DNA of 64,000 bases, from positions 62,001-126,000 of the forward strand of contig NZ_PVTV01000014.1 of the NCBI RefSeq assembly GCF_003003055.1. Direction: 5' to 3'. A model generated the notes under the pieces. It made no database searches and had not been told where the DNA came from. It saw only the letters and a list, made by a program, of their open reading frames with translations. Both the position numbers and the translations under genes were made by a program. This document shows, in pieces, positions 16,635-25,010 of the stretch (positions are counted from its first letter, which is position 1; every line of letters starts with the position of its first letter). The stretch is from Jezberella montanilacus (lineage in GTDB: Bacteria; Pseudomonadota; Gammaproteobacteria; Burkholderiales; Burkholderiaceae_B).

Positions 16635-17384
16635 CTAGAGAGTCCAACCGCCATCGATCACATTGATTGTGCCGGTTGTGAAACTTGATTCATCCGAAGC
16701 CAAATAAACAGCCAGATAGGCGATTTCCTGGTCAGTGCCTATGCGACCCATCGGTTGTCGGGCAACAAACATCCCCCGAGCCTCATCAATACTTTTACCC
16801 GTATCAGTTGAAACAGCCTTAATGCGCTCACCAAGTGATGGAGACTCAATCGTGCCCGGGCAAATCGCGTTAAAGCGCACCCCTTTGGCGACATAATCGG
16901 CAGCCAAGGCCTTAGTCAAGCCGATCACGGCTGCTTTCGATGCGCCGTAAATCACCCGATTAGGCGCACCCTTAATACTGGACGCCCCAGACGCCATATT
17001 GATGACACTGCCCTTACCCTGAGCCAGCATGCCTGGCAAAAACGCCCGAACCGTGCGGTACATGGACTTGACATTCAAGTCCATACTGAAATCCCAATCT
17101 TCATTGCTAACTTGAAAGATGTCGCCCTGATGCACAAAGCCTGCACAATTAAACAAAACATCGACACTGCCTATCTTTTTAGCTAAGGCATCCACGTCGT
17201 CGGTCTTCAAGACGTCAAGTACGTGAGTCTTGATATTTGGTGTTCCGCTTAGCTTATCCAGCAAGCTCTGATTGATATCAGTCGCCCAGACCGTTGCGCC
17301 CTGTTTGGCCATCTCTAGCGCACAAGCGCGACCAATGCCTTGCCCTGCAGCAGTGATTAGTATTGTTTTACCTTGCAGTCTCAT
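16635..17384 (-). CDS. Short-chain dehydrogenase, 2-keto-3-deoxy-L-fuconate dehydrogenase-like
   Basis: A 249-residue SDR with NAD-binding TAAGQGIGRA (residues 11-20), an acidic ATDIN after the second strand (NAD preference), FNCAGFVHQG and catalytic Tyr146-x3-Lys150 in VIYGASK. Its pattern matches the DHRS6 / 2-keto-3-deoxy-L-fuconate dehydrogenase group, which oxidises C4 of a 2-keto-3-deoxy acid for cleavage by an FAH hydrolase; that hydrolase gene is next downstream. AAGGAG precedes the ATG at 17384. A GntR operator-like palindrome (17400-17418) sits just upstream. Confidence 0.82.
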   Translation of the reverse strand: MRLQGKTILITAAGQGIGRACALEMAKQGATVWATDINQSLLDKLSGTPNIKTHVLDVLKTDDVDALAKKIGSVDVLFNCAGFVHQGDIFQVSNEDWDFSMDLNVKSMYRTVRAFLPGMLAQGKGSVINMASGASSIKGAPNRVIYGASKAAVIGLTKALAADYVAKGVRFNAICPGTIESPSLGERIKAVSTDTGKSIDEARGMFVARQPMGRIGTDQEIAYLAVYLASDESSFTTGTINVIDGGWTL

Positions 17385-17399
17385 CCCGCTCGCTCCTTA

Positions 17400-17418
17400 A
17401 AATTGGCATTACCAATTT
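17400..17418. promoter_or_regulatory. FadR/PdhR-type GntR operator 1
   Basis: AAATTGG-CATTA-CCAATTT is a perfect 7-base inverted repeat with 5-base spacer. Its core AATTGG-N5-CCAATT is identical in arms and spacing to a second site at 19054-19070 and matches the known E. coli PdhR pattern AATTGGTnnnACCAATT except at one base. It lies between the divergent SDR and GntR genes. Confidence 0.75.
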
Positions 17419-17495
17419 ACCAGTTATCCTGACAAACTCCAATTAAAAGTCGTACCATAAGCGTTTCGCAAAGACCCGCTAAGCTTGCAATCAAT

Positions 17496-18242
17496 ATGCC
17501 GATCCAATCCATCGAAACGCGCCGCGTCTATCAACAGATTGCCGATCAACTGAGCAATTTGATTAAGGCTGGCGAATTCAAGGTCGATAGTCGCTTGCCC
17601 TCAGAGCGTGATCTGGCCGAGAAATTTGGCGTCTCCCGACCGTCGGTACGGGAAGCATTGATCGCCCTCGAAGTCGTCGGTTTGGTACAGATTCGCATGG
17701 GTTCGGGGGTTTATGTTTGCAAGCCTGTGCAGACGAAATCCAGAAGCAAAATGCCTCGACAAGATTACGCGCCCTTTGAAGTCATTCAGGCTCGCCTGCT
17801 GATCGAGTCAGAAATTGCAGCGCAAGCAGCGCTCTCTCGAAGCATGGCACATGTTGAGCAACTAGATGCCCATTTGAATGACATGATTGAGCGGGCGGCC
17901 GACAATCGCCAGCCGCTGGATGCCGACCAGGCGTTTCATCGCACCCTTGTAGAAGCAACAGGCAATCATGTTTTGAAAGACATGGTAGAGCAGCTATTCA
18001 ATGCCCGTTCTGGCGTACTCTTTTCACGTCTCGCCAACTACTTCGATACAAAAAAAAGCTGGGACCAAGCCATCCGAGAGCACCGCGCCATCCTTCGTGC
18101 GGTCAAAGCACAAGATGCCAACGCGGCGCGACGAGCGATGAAACATCACATGGAAAAAGCCTTCATGCGCTTTTCGGCCAGCTGGAGCAAACAAAGCGAC
18201 CACTCAAACTACACGCTTGGCGAGCCCCGCGCCAAGGTTTAA
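17496..18242 (+). CDS. GntR family regulator, FadR/FCD subfamily
   Basis: A 248-residue regulator with an N-terminal winged helix (RLPSERDLAEKFGVSRPSVR at about residues 30-49) and an FCD-type all-helical ligand domain (about residues 85-225). FCD proteins usually bind carboxylates, often with a metal ion. It is divergent from the SDR-FAH-dehydratase genes, and the two matching palindromes at 17400-17418 and 19054-19070 are its likely sites. It probably represses both divergent promoter pairs until a sugar-acid intermediate binds. Its stop overlaps the stop of the convergent SDR gene at a shared TTAA. Confidence 0.88.
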   Translation: MPIQSIETRRVYQQIADQLSNLIKAGEFKVDSRLPSERDLAEKFGVSRPSVREALIALEVVGLVQIRMGSGVYVCKPVQTKSRSKMPRQDYAPFEVIQARLLIESEIAAQAALSRSMAHVEQLDAHLNDMIERAADNRQPLDADQAFHRTLVEATGNHVLKDMVEQLFNARSGVLFSRLANYFDTKKSWDQAIREHRAILRAVKAQDANAARRAMKHHMEKAFMRFSASWSKQSDHSNYTLGEPRAKV

Positions 18243-19006
18243 TAAGTACCTCGGCCACCAGAGATATCGAACACGGCGCCAGTCGAAAAACTACACTCGT
18301 CTGATGATAGCCATGCAATCAGGTTGGCAATCTCTTGAATCTCGCCAAAGCGATTCATCGGGATTTTTGACAACATGAAGTCAATATGGGTTTGAGTCAT
18401 TTGATCAAACATGCCGGTCTTAACCGCTGCGGGCGTCACGCAATTGACCCTTACGCCGGTTAACGCTAGTTCTTTACCAAGAGATTTGGTCAACCCGATC
18501 ACGGCAGCTTTGGATGCACTATAGGCTGATGCGTTAGGATTGCCCTCTTTGCCCGCGATCGACGCGATGTTGACGATGCGGCCATAGCCCTTGCCATCAA
18601 GGGCATTTTTCATGATTGGCGCGATCGCATGACAAGTAAGAAAGGTGCCACGCAAGTTAATTGCAAACACGCGATCCCATTCTTCGATCGGATAATCTAT
18701 CAGCGAAACATTGGGTCCGGTGATGCCTGCGCTATTCACCAATATGTCGATGTTCTGACTGAAACCAAGCGTTGACTTCATCGCAGCGGCTACCGACTGC
18801 TCATCAGACACGTCAACATGAACTGCCTGAACCCGATCACCAAACTTAGACAGCGCTGCAGTTAAGGCCTTTTCATCCCTATCCCACATACTGACGGTCG
18901 CGCCTCCTGCAACCAGTCTTGCCGTGCAAGCCTCTCCGATGCCTGCAGCGCCACCTGTCACGACCGCGTGTTTGTGTGTGAAATCGTATTGCGCTGGGTT
19001 TGCCAT
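18239..19006 (-). CDS. Short-chain dehydrogenase, sugar/keto-deoxy-acid type
   Basis: A 255-residue SDR with TGGAAGIGEA (about residues 17-26), an acidic WDRDE after the second strand, NSAGITGPN, and Tyr162-x3-Lys166 in AYSASKAA. The NSAGITGPN form is common in sugar and L-2-keto-3-deoxyrhamnonate dehydrogenases, as well as in FabG-like enzymes. In this locus it may catalyse the first sugar oxidation or a C4 oxidation parallel to the SDR at 16635. GAGG lies eight bases before the ATG. It is divergent from the sugar ABC operon with operator 2 in between. Confidence 0.8.
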   Translation of the reverse strand: MANPAQYDFTHKHAVVTGGAAGIGEACTARLVAGGATVSMWDRDEKALTAALSKFGDRVQAVHVDVSDEQSVAAAMKSTLGFSQNIDILVNSAGITGPNVSLIDYPIEEWDRVFAINLRGTFLTCHAIAPIMKNALDGKGYGRIVNIASIAGKEGNPNASAYSASKAAVIGLTKSLGKELALTGVRVNCVTPAAVKTGMFDQMTQTHIDFMLSKIPMNRFGEIQEIANLIAWLSSDECSFSTGAVFDISGGRGTY

Positions 19007-19053
19007 CTCGTTTGCCTCGTTTGATTTAGGGGTTTTCCCGCTGTTTTGATAAT

Positions 19054-19070
19054 AATTGGTCAGACCAATT
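19054..19070. promoter_or_regulatory. FadR/PdhR-type GntR operator 2
   Basis: AATTGGTCAGACCAATT is a perfect 17-base palindrome with a single central base, between the divergent SDR and ABC-transporter genes. Its arms and spacing (AATTGG-N5-CCAATT) equal those of the site at 17400-17418, and it fits the PdhR-type consensus exactly. Confidence 0.8.
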
Positions 19071-19130
19071 GCTCTGCGGTCACAACCATAATATTCTTAC
19101 CCCCTCAAGTCAATCCGAAGGCATCAGAAC

Positions 19131-20201
19131 ATGGCAAGCGTAACGCTACGGGGTGTAAAAAAATCGTTTCAAGATACTCCCATCCTGCACGGCGTGGATA
19201 TCGACATCCCCGAAGGTTCATTCACCGTATTGGTAGGCCCTTCGGGTTGCGGCAAATCGACTTTATTGCGGATGCTGGCCGGCCTTGAAGAAGTAACAGG
19301 CGGCGATATCTACATTGGCGACAAAGTCGTCAACACCATGCAGCCCAAAGAACGCGATATTGCGATGGTGTTTCAAAACTATGCGCTCTATCCACACATG
19401 ACCGTTCGCGACAATATGTCGTTTTCGCTCAAACTGGCCAAAGCCGATAAAGCCACCAGCGACGCTAAAGTCCAACGAGCTGCCGAGATTCTGGGGTTGA
19501 CAGACTTGCTCGAACGTTATCCCCGTCAATTGTCAGGGGGACAACGCCAGCGAGTTGCGATGGGACGGGCGATTGTCCGCGACCCACAAGTTTTTCTGTT
19601 CGATGAACCTTTATCCAATCTTGATGCGAAACTGCGCGTGCAAATGCGTACCGAAATCAAAGCTCTTCATCAACGCTTGAAGACCACCTCGATCTACGTC
19701 ACTCACGATCAAATTGAGGCGATGACTATGGGCGACCAGATTGTTGTCATGCGCGATGGTCGAATTGAACAAGTGGGGGGACCGATCGAGCTCTACGAAA
19801 ATCCAGTCAACACTTTTGTAGCCGGATTTATTGGTTCGCCGGCCATGAATATGCTGCCTGGCAAAATTCGCCACGTAGACGGCCAAACCAAAGTCGTGTT
19901 GCATGATGGCTCCGATGTCACTGCAAAAACGTCAATCGTGGGCCATGAAGGTCAGGACGTCCTCTTCGGCACTCGCCCTGAGCACTTATCAATCGATCCA
20001 AGTGGTGATCTTGCCGCTGTGGCTGATGTGATTGAACCAACTGGCGCGGACACCTTCGTCACCTTCTCTTTTGGTGCCACTCAACTGTCTGCGGTTTTTC
20101 ATCATCGCCTCGATCTAGTACCTAGTCAAGCCGTCAAGCTTAAGCCGAATCATGAGCATTCGCATTTGTTTGACGCTGTCACCGGTTTTGTCATGAAGTA
20201 A
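19131..20201 (+). CDS. UgpC/MalK-type sugar ABC transporter ATPase
   Basis: A 356-residue CUT1-type ATPase with Walker A GPSGCGKST (36-44), Q-loop MVFQNYALYPHM, signature LSGGQRQR (134-141), Walker B LFDEPLSNLD and switch His192 in YVTHDQIEAM, followed by a TOBE regulatory domain. All catalytic residues are present, in contrast to the ATPase at 11548. It energises the two permeases encoded downstream. GAAGG lies upstream of the ATG. It is the first gene of a five-gene plus-strand operon ending with a UxaA-family dehydratase. Confidence 0.9.
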   Translation: MASVTLRGVKKSFQDTPILHGVDIDIPEGSFTVLVGPSGCGKSTLLRMLAGLEEVTGGDIYIGDKVVNTMQPKERDIAMVFQNYALYPHMTVRDNMSFSLKLAKADKATSDAKVQRAAEILGLTDLLERYPRQLSGGQRQRVAMGRAIVRDPQVFLFDEPLSNLDAKLRVQMRTEIKALHQRLKTTSIYVTHDQIEAMTMGDQIVVMRDGRIEQVGGPIELYENPVNTFVAGFIGSPAMNMLPGKIRHVDGQTKVVLHDGSDVTAKTSIVGHEGQDVLFGTRPEHLSIDPSGDLAAVADVIEPTGADTFVTFSFGATQLSAVFHHRLDLVPSQAVKLKPNHEHSHLFDAVTGFVMK

Positions 20202-20270
20202 GTAAGTTGTAGCGCCAGTCCATTTTGCAGCAAAACGATAAGCAGCCATCTGCACAATCAGGAGATAAGC

Positions 20271-21593
20271 ATGAAACAGTTTTCACGTCGTGAATTTATT
20301 GGCACTGGTGCCGCAGTCGCATCGACTGCCGCCGTGGGGGCATTCAGTCCCGCAGCAAGTGCGCAAACACCAACACTTGCCTACAAGCCAGAAGCTGGTG
20401 CCAAACTGCGTGTCTTGCGCTGGAAGCGTTTTGTGCAAGGCGACGAAGACCAGTTCATGATCAATATCGAAAAATTCAGCAAGACCTACGGTATTGAGGT
20501 CAAGGTTGATAACGAAGGCTGGGAAGATATCCGCCCCAAAGCCGCCGTCTCAGCAAACGTCGGTAGCGGCCCCGACATGATCATGGGATGGTTCGATGAT
20601 CCATTTCAGTATCCAACCAAGATGTTGGATATGACCGAACTATGCACCTACTTAGGTCAAAAATACGGTGGTTGGTACGACGCGGCGAAACAGTACGGCA
20701 CACTGAATGACAAGTGGCTTGCTGTGCCCTGGGCTTTCATCGCCAACGCAATGGTTTATCGTAAAAGCCACTTAAAAGCTGCTGGGTTCGACACGATGCC
20801 TAAGGACACAACTGGCTTTCTAAAACTGTGTCAGGCGCTTAAAGAAAAAGGAACACCCGCTGGTTTTGCGTTAGGCAAGGCAGTCGGTGATGGCAATAAC
20901 TGGACTCACTGGTTGTTGTGGTCGCACGGTGGCAAGATGGTCAACGAAAAGGGTCAAGTGGTGATCGACTCTCCAGAGACCATCGCAGCGCTTGAATATG
21001 CCCGTGAGCTCTATAAGACATTTGTACCCGGCACCTTGTCTTGGCAAGATCCCAACAACAACAAGGCATTCCTTGACGGGCAAATCAGTCTGACTGCCAA
21101 TGGCATCTCTGTTTATTACGCAGCCAAGATGTCGGAAGATCCAAAAATGAAAGCGATGGCGGATGACATCGAACATTCACATTTTCCGGTTGGACCCGTT
21201 GGTCGCCCCATGGAGCTGTTTCAAGTCACACAAATGATGTGTTTTGCTTACACGAAGTTCCCCAATGCGACGCGTGAGCTGGCGCGTTTCTTGATGGAAG
21301 GCGAGCAGTACAACCCATGGATGGAAAAATCAATTGGCTATGGTGCTCAGACCTTAAAGGCGTATGCAGCCAATCCCCTTTGGCACGGCGATCCAAAAGT
21401 AGCAGTCTACGGTGAATGCCCGGCCATGGCGACCGTTCATGGCTATTCAGGTCCGATGGGTGCCGCCTCAGCGGCTGTACTGGGCGACTACATCATTCTC
21501 GATATGGTGGCAGAGGCATCTAGCGGAACCCGTACACCCAAAGAAGCGGCTCAACGTGCAGCTGAACGCGCTAAACGTTATTACAAGGCCTAA
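20271..21593 (+). CDS. Sugar ABC transporter binding protein with Tat signal
   Basis: A 440-residue extracellular binding protein family 1 member. The N-terminus SRREFIGTGAAVASTAA is a twin-arginine signal ending ASAQ (about residue 32), so the protein is probably exported folded. AGGAGATAAGC precedes the ATG. The mature part has the usual fold markers (GPDMIMGWFDDPF, VPWAFIANAMVYRK). It delivers a sugar or sugar derivative to the permeases encoded immediately downstream. The ligand cannot be read directly; the locus suggests a 6-deoxy sugar, pentose or sugar acid. Confidence 0.88.
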   Translation: MKQFSRREFIGTGAAVASTAAVGAFSPAASAQTPTLAYKPEAGAKLRVLRWKRFVQGDEDQFMINIEKFSKTYGIEVKVDNEGWEDIRPKAAVSANVGSGPDMIMGWFDDPFQYPTKMLDMTELCTYLGQKYGGWYDAAKQYGTLNDKWLAVPWAFIANAMVYRKSHLKAAGFDTMPKDTTGFLKLCQALKEKGTPAGFALGKAVGDGNNWTHWLLWSHGGKMVNEKGQVVIDSPETIAALEYARELYKTFVPGTLSWQDPNNNKAFLDGQISLTANGISVYYAAKMSEDPKMKAMADDIEHSHFPVGPVGRPMELFQVTQMMCFAYTKFPNATRELARFLMEGEQYNPWMEKSIGYGAQTLKAYAANPLWHGDPKVAVYGECPAMATVHGYSGPMGAASAAVLGDYIILDMVAEASSGTRTPKEAAQRAAERAKRYYKA

Positions 21594-21600
21594 GTAAAGT

Positions 21601-22515
21601 ATGAAAGCCCTTTCCTTAATGGAGCGTTTCCAATCCAATCGACATGCGCTTGGTTACACCTTTATGTTGCCGGCAGTCCTGTTACTAGCTGGATTGTTAG
21701 CGTATCCGTTAGGGTTAGGGACCTGGCTCGGTTTTACCGACGCCAAGATCGGTCGAGTCGGCGAATGGATAGGCTTAGAGAACTTCGCCTATCTCATTAC
21801 CGATAGTGTTTTTCAACTGGTTGTCTTCAACACGCTGTTCTATACCATCGTAGCAAGTATCGCCAAGTTCATACTAGGGCTCTGGCTGGCCTTGTTGCTC
21901 AATAAGAATCTGCCTTTTCAGTCATTTTTCAGAGCGATCGTATTGTTACCCTGGATTGCCCCGACGGCACTCAGCGCGCTGGCCTTCTGGTGGATGTATG
22001 ACGCTCAGTTCTCCGTTATCAGTTGGCTCTTCACCAAGATGGGCTTGATCGACCACTACATTGATTTTCTCGGTGACCCCTGGATGGCTCGCATGTCTGT
22101 GATCATTGCCAACGTCTGGCGAGGTATCCCTTTTGTAGCGATATCCCTGCTCGCCGGTCTGCAAACCATCTCGCCTTCCTTTTATGAAGCCTCTTCTATT
22201 GATGGGGCAACACCGTGGCAGCAGTTTCGCTTTATCACCATGCCCTTACTCACGCCGATCATTGCGGTGGTGATGACGTTTTCGGTACTGTTCACTTTTA
22301 CTGATTTTCAATTGATCTATGTCCTGACTCGCGGTGGCCCCCTTAACGCCACCCACCTGATGGCAACCCTTGCATTTCAACGGGCTATCCCGGGCGGTGC
22401 GCTAGGCGAGGGTGCCGCAATCGCCACCATGATGGTGCCACTCTTGCTCGCAGCCATTATGTTCAGCTACTTCGGCTTACAACGACGCGCCTGGCAACAG
22501 GGCGCGGACAAATAA
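21601..22515 (+). CDS. Sugar ABC transporter permease (UgpA/MalF type)
   Basis: A 304-residue protein with six membrane helices and the EAA loop EASSIDGATPWQQFRFITMP, typical of the first permease of CUT1 importers. It starts seven bases after the binding-protein stop and precedes the second permease by 17 bases. The two permeases form the channel. Confidence 0.9.
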   Translation: MKALSLMERFQSNRHALGYTFMLPAVLLLAGLLAYPLGLGTWLGFTDAKIGRVGEWIGLENFAYLITDSVFQLVVFNTLFYTIVASIAKFILGLWLALLLNKNLPFQSFFRAIVLLPWIAPTALSALAFWWMYDAQFSVISWLFTKMGLIDHYIDFLGDPWMARMSVIIANVWRGIPFVAISLLAGLQTISPSFYEASSIDGATPWQQFRFITMPLLTPIIAVVMTFSVLFTFTDFQLIYVLTRGGPLNATHLMATLAFQRAIPGGALGEGAAIATMMVPLLLAAIMFSYFGLQRRAWQQGADK

Positions 22516-22532
22516 ATAATCAGGGAATCATC

Positions 22533-23399
22533 ATGTCCAAACAAAATAGTCAGGGAATGGATTTCCTGACATCCCTGCCCCGACGCTGGGTAACGATTTA
22601 CATTCCGTTAGGCATCCTCCTCTTTATCTTGCTCTTCCCTTTTTACTGGATGGCAATTACCGCCTTCAAACCAGATAATGAACTGTTGTCGCAAACGGGC
22701 AACCCCTTCTGGCTGGTGCATCCAACACTGGCGCATTTCAACAAACTCCTGTTTCACACAGCCTATCCTCAGTGGCTCTGGAACACTCTCGTTGTCTCCA
22801 TCAGTGCCACCTTCATTTCCTTGTTAACGTCAGTACTGGCCGCGTACTCAATCGAACGACTGCGCTTCAAAGGTTCGAAGATCATGGGCATGATGATCTT
22901 TTTTGCTTATCTGGTGCCTCCTTCAATCATTTTTATCCCCTTAGCCAGTATTGTTTTTCAGTATGGCTTGTTTGATACAAAGATGGCACTGATTCTCACC
23001 TACCCTACTTTTCTCGTGCCATTCTGCACATGGTTGTTAATGGGCTACTTCAGATCGATTCCTTACGAGCTTGAAGAGTGCGCTCTAATTGACGGTGCGA
23101 CACGTCTGCAAATTCTGACTCGCATCATCTTGCCGCTGGCAGTGCCTGGACTGATCTCGGCAGGCATCTTTGCCTTCACCCTTTCCTGGAACGAGTTCAT
23201 CTATGCACTGACCTTCGTCTCTTCGTCCGAGACCAAGACTGTTCCAGTGGGCGTCATTACCGAGCTCGTTGAGGGTGATGTCTATCATTGGGGTGCCTTG
23301 ATGGCCGGTGCCTTGCTAGGCTCATTGCCTGTAGCGTTCATTTATTCGTTTTTTGTCGAATATTACGTATCTGGTATGACTGGCTCGGTCAAAGAATAA
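22533..23399 (+). CDS. Sugar ABC transporter permease (UgpE/MalG type)
   Basis: A 288-residue polytopic protein with the EAA loop EECALIDGATRLQILTRIIL and the MalG-type FTLSWNEFIYALTF. It is the second permease of the sugar importer. It lies between the first permease and the UxaA-family dehydratase gene on the same strand, which ties uptake to sugar-acid degradation. Confidence 0.9.
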   Translation: MSKQNSQGMDFLTSLPRRWVTIYIPLGILLFILLFPFYWMAITAFKPDNELLSQTGNPFWLVHPTLAHFNKLLFHTAYPQWLWNTLVVSISATFISLLTSVLAAYSIERLRFKGSKIMGMMIFFAYLVPPSIIFIPLASIVFQYGLFDTKMALILTYPTFLVPFCTWLLMGYFRSIPYELEECALIDGATRLQILTRIILPLAVPGLISAGIFAFTLSWNEFIYALTFVSSSETKTVPVGVITELVEGDVYHWGALMAGALLGSLPVAFIYSFFVEYYVSGMTGSVKE

Positions 23400-23422
23400 G
23401 TTTGCAAAGATAAGGATTAAAG

Positions 23423-24958
23423 ATGGAACCCATCATTCGCCTGCATGCGCAGGATGATGTCGTCATTGCACGTCAACAACTAGTGTCTGGCGCCAAACTC
23501 TCTTCTGAAAATCTAACGGTACGTGGTCTCGTACCACCTGGCCATAAAGTGGCAACCAGAAAGATCAATAAAGGCGATCCAGTACGTCGCTATAACCAGA
23601 CCATCGGTTTTGCAACGACCGACATTGAAGCTGGCTCTCACGTGCATGTCCACAACCTTGGCATGGGAGCCGAGGGCGGGGCCTTCGCACGAGACTATGC
23701 GATCGGTGTAGATGCCGTCGCGACACAATACGAAACAACCCCGAGAACCTTCAGAGGCATTGTGCGCGCAGATGGACGCGTGGCCACGCGTAACTATCTT
23801 GGCATCTTGACCAGCGTCAATTGCTCGGCAACGGCTGCCAGAGCCATCGCTGCGCACTTCGATCGACAGACAAATCCTGCTGCATTGGCAGACTTTCCCA
23901 ATGTGGATGGTGTGATTGCACTGGCGATGGGCACAGGTTGTGGCATGGGCAGCACAGGCGAAGGGATTGATGTCCTGCGTCGCACCTTGGCTGGCTATGC
24001 GAGACATGCGAACTTCTGTGGTGTCCTGATGGTGGGCTTAGGCTGTGAAAGCAATCAGATTGTCGACCTGCTTGCCGTTGAGAATTTGTCAGAGAATCCC
24101 CTCTTTCAAACCTTCAATATTCAAGAGACGGGTGGCACAAGCAAAACCGTTGCAAAAGGTATTGCTTTGATTAAAGGCATGTTGCCTCATGCCAACAAAA
24201 TCGAACGTATTGATGTCCCAGTTAGTCACCTCACAATCGGGCTTCAGTGCGGTGGCTCAGATGGTTATTCCGGCATTTCGGCCAACCCAGCTCTCGGCGC
24301 TGCGGTCGACATGTTAGTCAAGCACGGAGGTAGCGCCATTCTCTCTGAAACCCCCGAAATATATGGGGCTGAGCACTTGCTCACGCGGCGCGCTGCCAAC
24401 ACGGAGATTGCCGACAAACTCATCGCTAGAATTCATTGGTGGGAGGATTATTGTGCCCGCAACCAAGGCGAGATGAACAACAACCCCTCTGCTGGCAATA
24501 AGGCTGGTGGACTGACGACTATTCTCGAAAAATCTCTCGGTGCTGTCGCGAAGGGAGGCACCATGCGCCTCGAGGCGGTGTATGAATACGCTCAACCGGT
24601 TACGACAAGAGGGTTCGTTTACATGGATACGCCTGGCTACGATCCGGTTTCAGCGACCGGTCAAGTCGCAGGTGGCGCCAACATGATTTGCTTTACGACA
24701 GGGCGTGGCTCAGCCTATGGTTGCGCCCCATCCCCCTCAATCAAACTGGCGACCAACAACGCACTTTGGACCCGCCAAAGCGAGGATATCGACATCAATT
24801 GCGGCGAAATTATTGATGAAGGGGTCTCTATCCAGGAAAAAGGTAAAGAAATTTTCGAGATGATTATCCGTGTCGCTTCCGGAGAAAAAACCAAAAGCGA
24901 AAATCACGGCTATGGTCAAAACGAATTTGTACCTTGGCAGATCGGCGCAGTGATGTAG
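23423..24958 (+). CDS. UxaA/GarD family sugar-acid dehydratase (altronate dehydratase-like)
   Basis: A 511-residue protein with an N-terminal SAF domain (about residues 1-95) and a C-terminal dehydratase core. Core motifs are TRNYLGILTSVNCSATAA, MGTGCGMGS, GLGCESNQ, GLQCGGSDGYSGISANPALG and NPSAGNKAGGLTTILEKSLG, and cysteines such as that in GTGCGM are candidate metal ligands. Relatives dehydrate altronate or galactarate to a 2-keto-3-deoxy acid. The gene ends the importer operon. A second, unrelated dehydratase (13864-15633) in the same locus implies two substrates or two steps. A run of 11 Ts follows the stop with no clear hairpin. Confidence 0.87.
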   Translation: MEPIIRLHAQDDVVIARQQLVSGAKLSSENLTVRGLVPPGHKVATRKINKGDPVRRYNQTIGFATTDIEAGSHVHVHNLGMGAEGGAFARDYAIGVDAVATQYETTPRTFRGIVRADGRVATRNYLGILTSVNCSATAARAIAAHFDRQTNPAALADFPNVDGVIALAMGTGCGMGSTGEGIDVLRRTLAGYARHANFCGVLMVGLGCESNQIVDLLAVENLSENPLFQTFNIQETGGTSKTVAKGIALIKGMLPHANKIERIDVPVSHLTIGLQCGGSDGYSGISANPALGAAVDMLVKHGGSAILSETPEIYGAEHLLTRRAANTEIADKLIARIHWWEDYCARNQGEMNNNPSAGNKAGGLTTILEKSLGAVAKGGTMRLEAVYEYAQPVTTRGFVYMDTPGYDPVSATGQVAGGANMICFTTGRGSAYGCAPSPSIKLATNNALWTRQSEDIDINCGEIIDEGVSIQEKGKEIFEMIIRVASGEKTKSENHGYGQNEFVPWQIGAVM

Positions 24959-25010
24959 CTTTTTTTTTGGTCTAATGTAAGTATTAATCTGATTCTGCCT
25001 GGAGCAGTCC

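Noticed and set aside
24959-24975. T-run after the UxaA-family gene as an intrinsic terminator
   Set aside because: There is a run of 11 Ts but I could not find a convincing stem before it.
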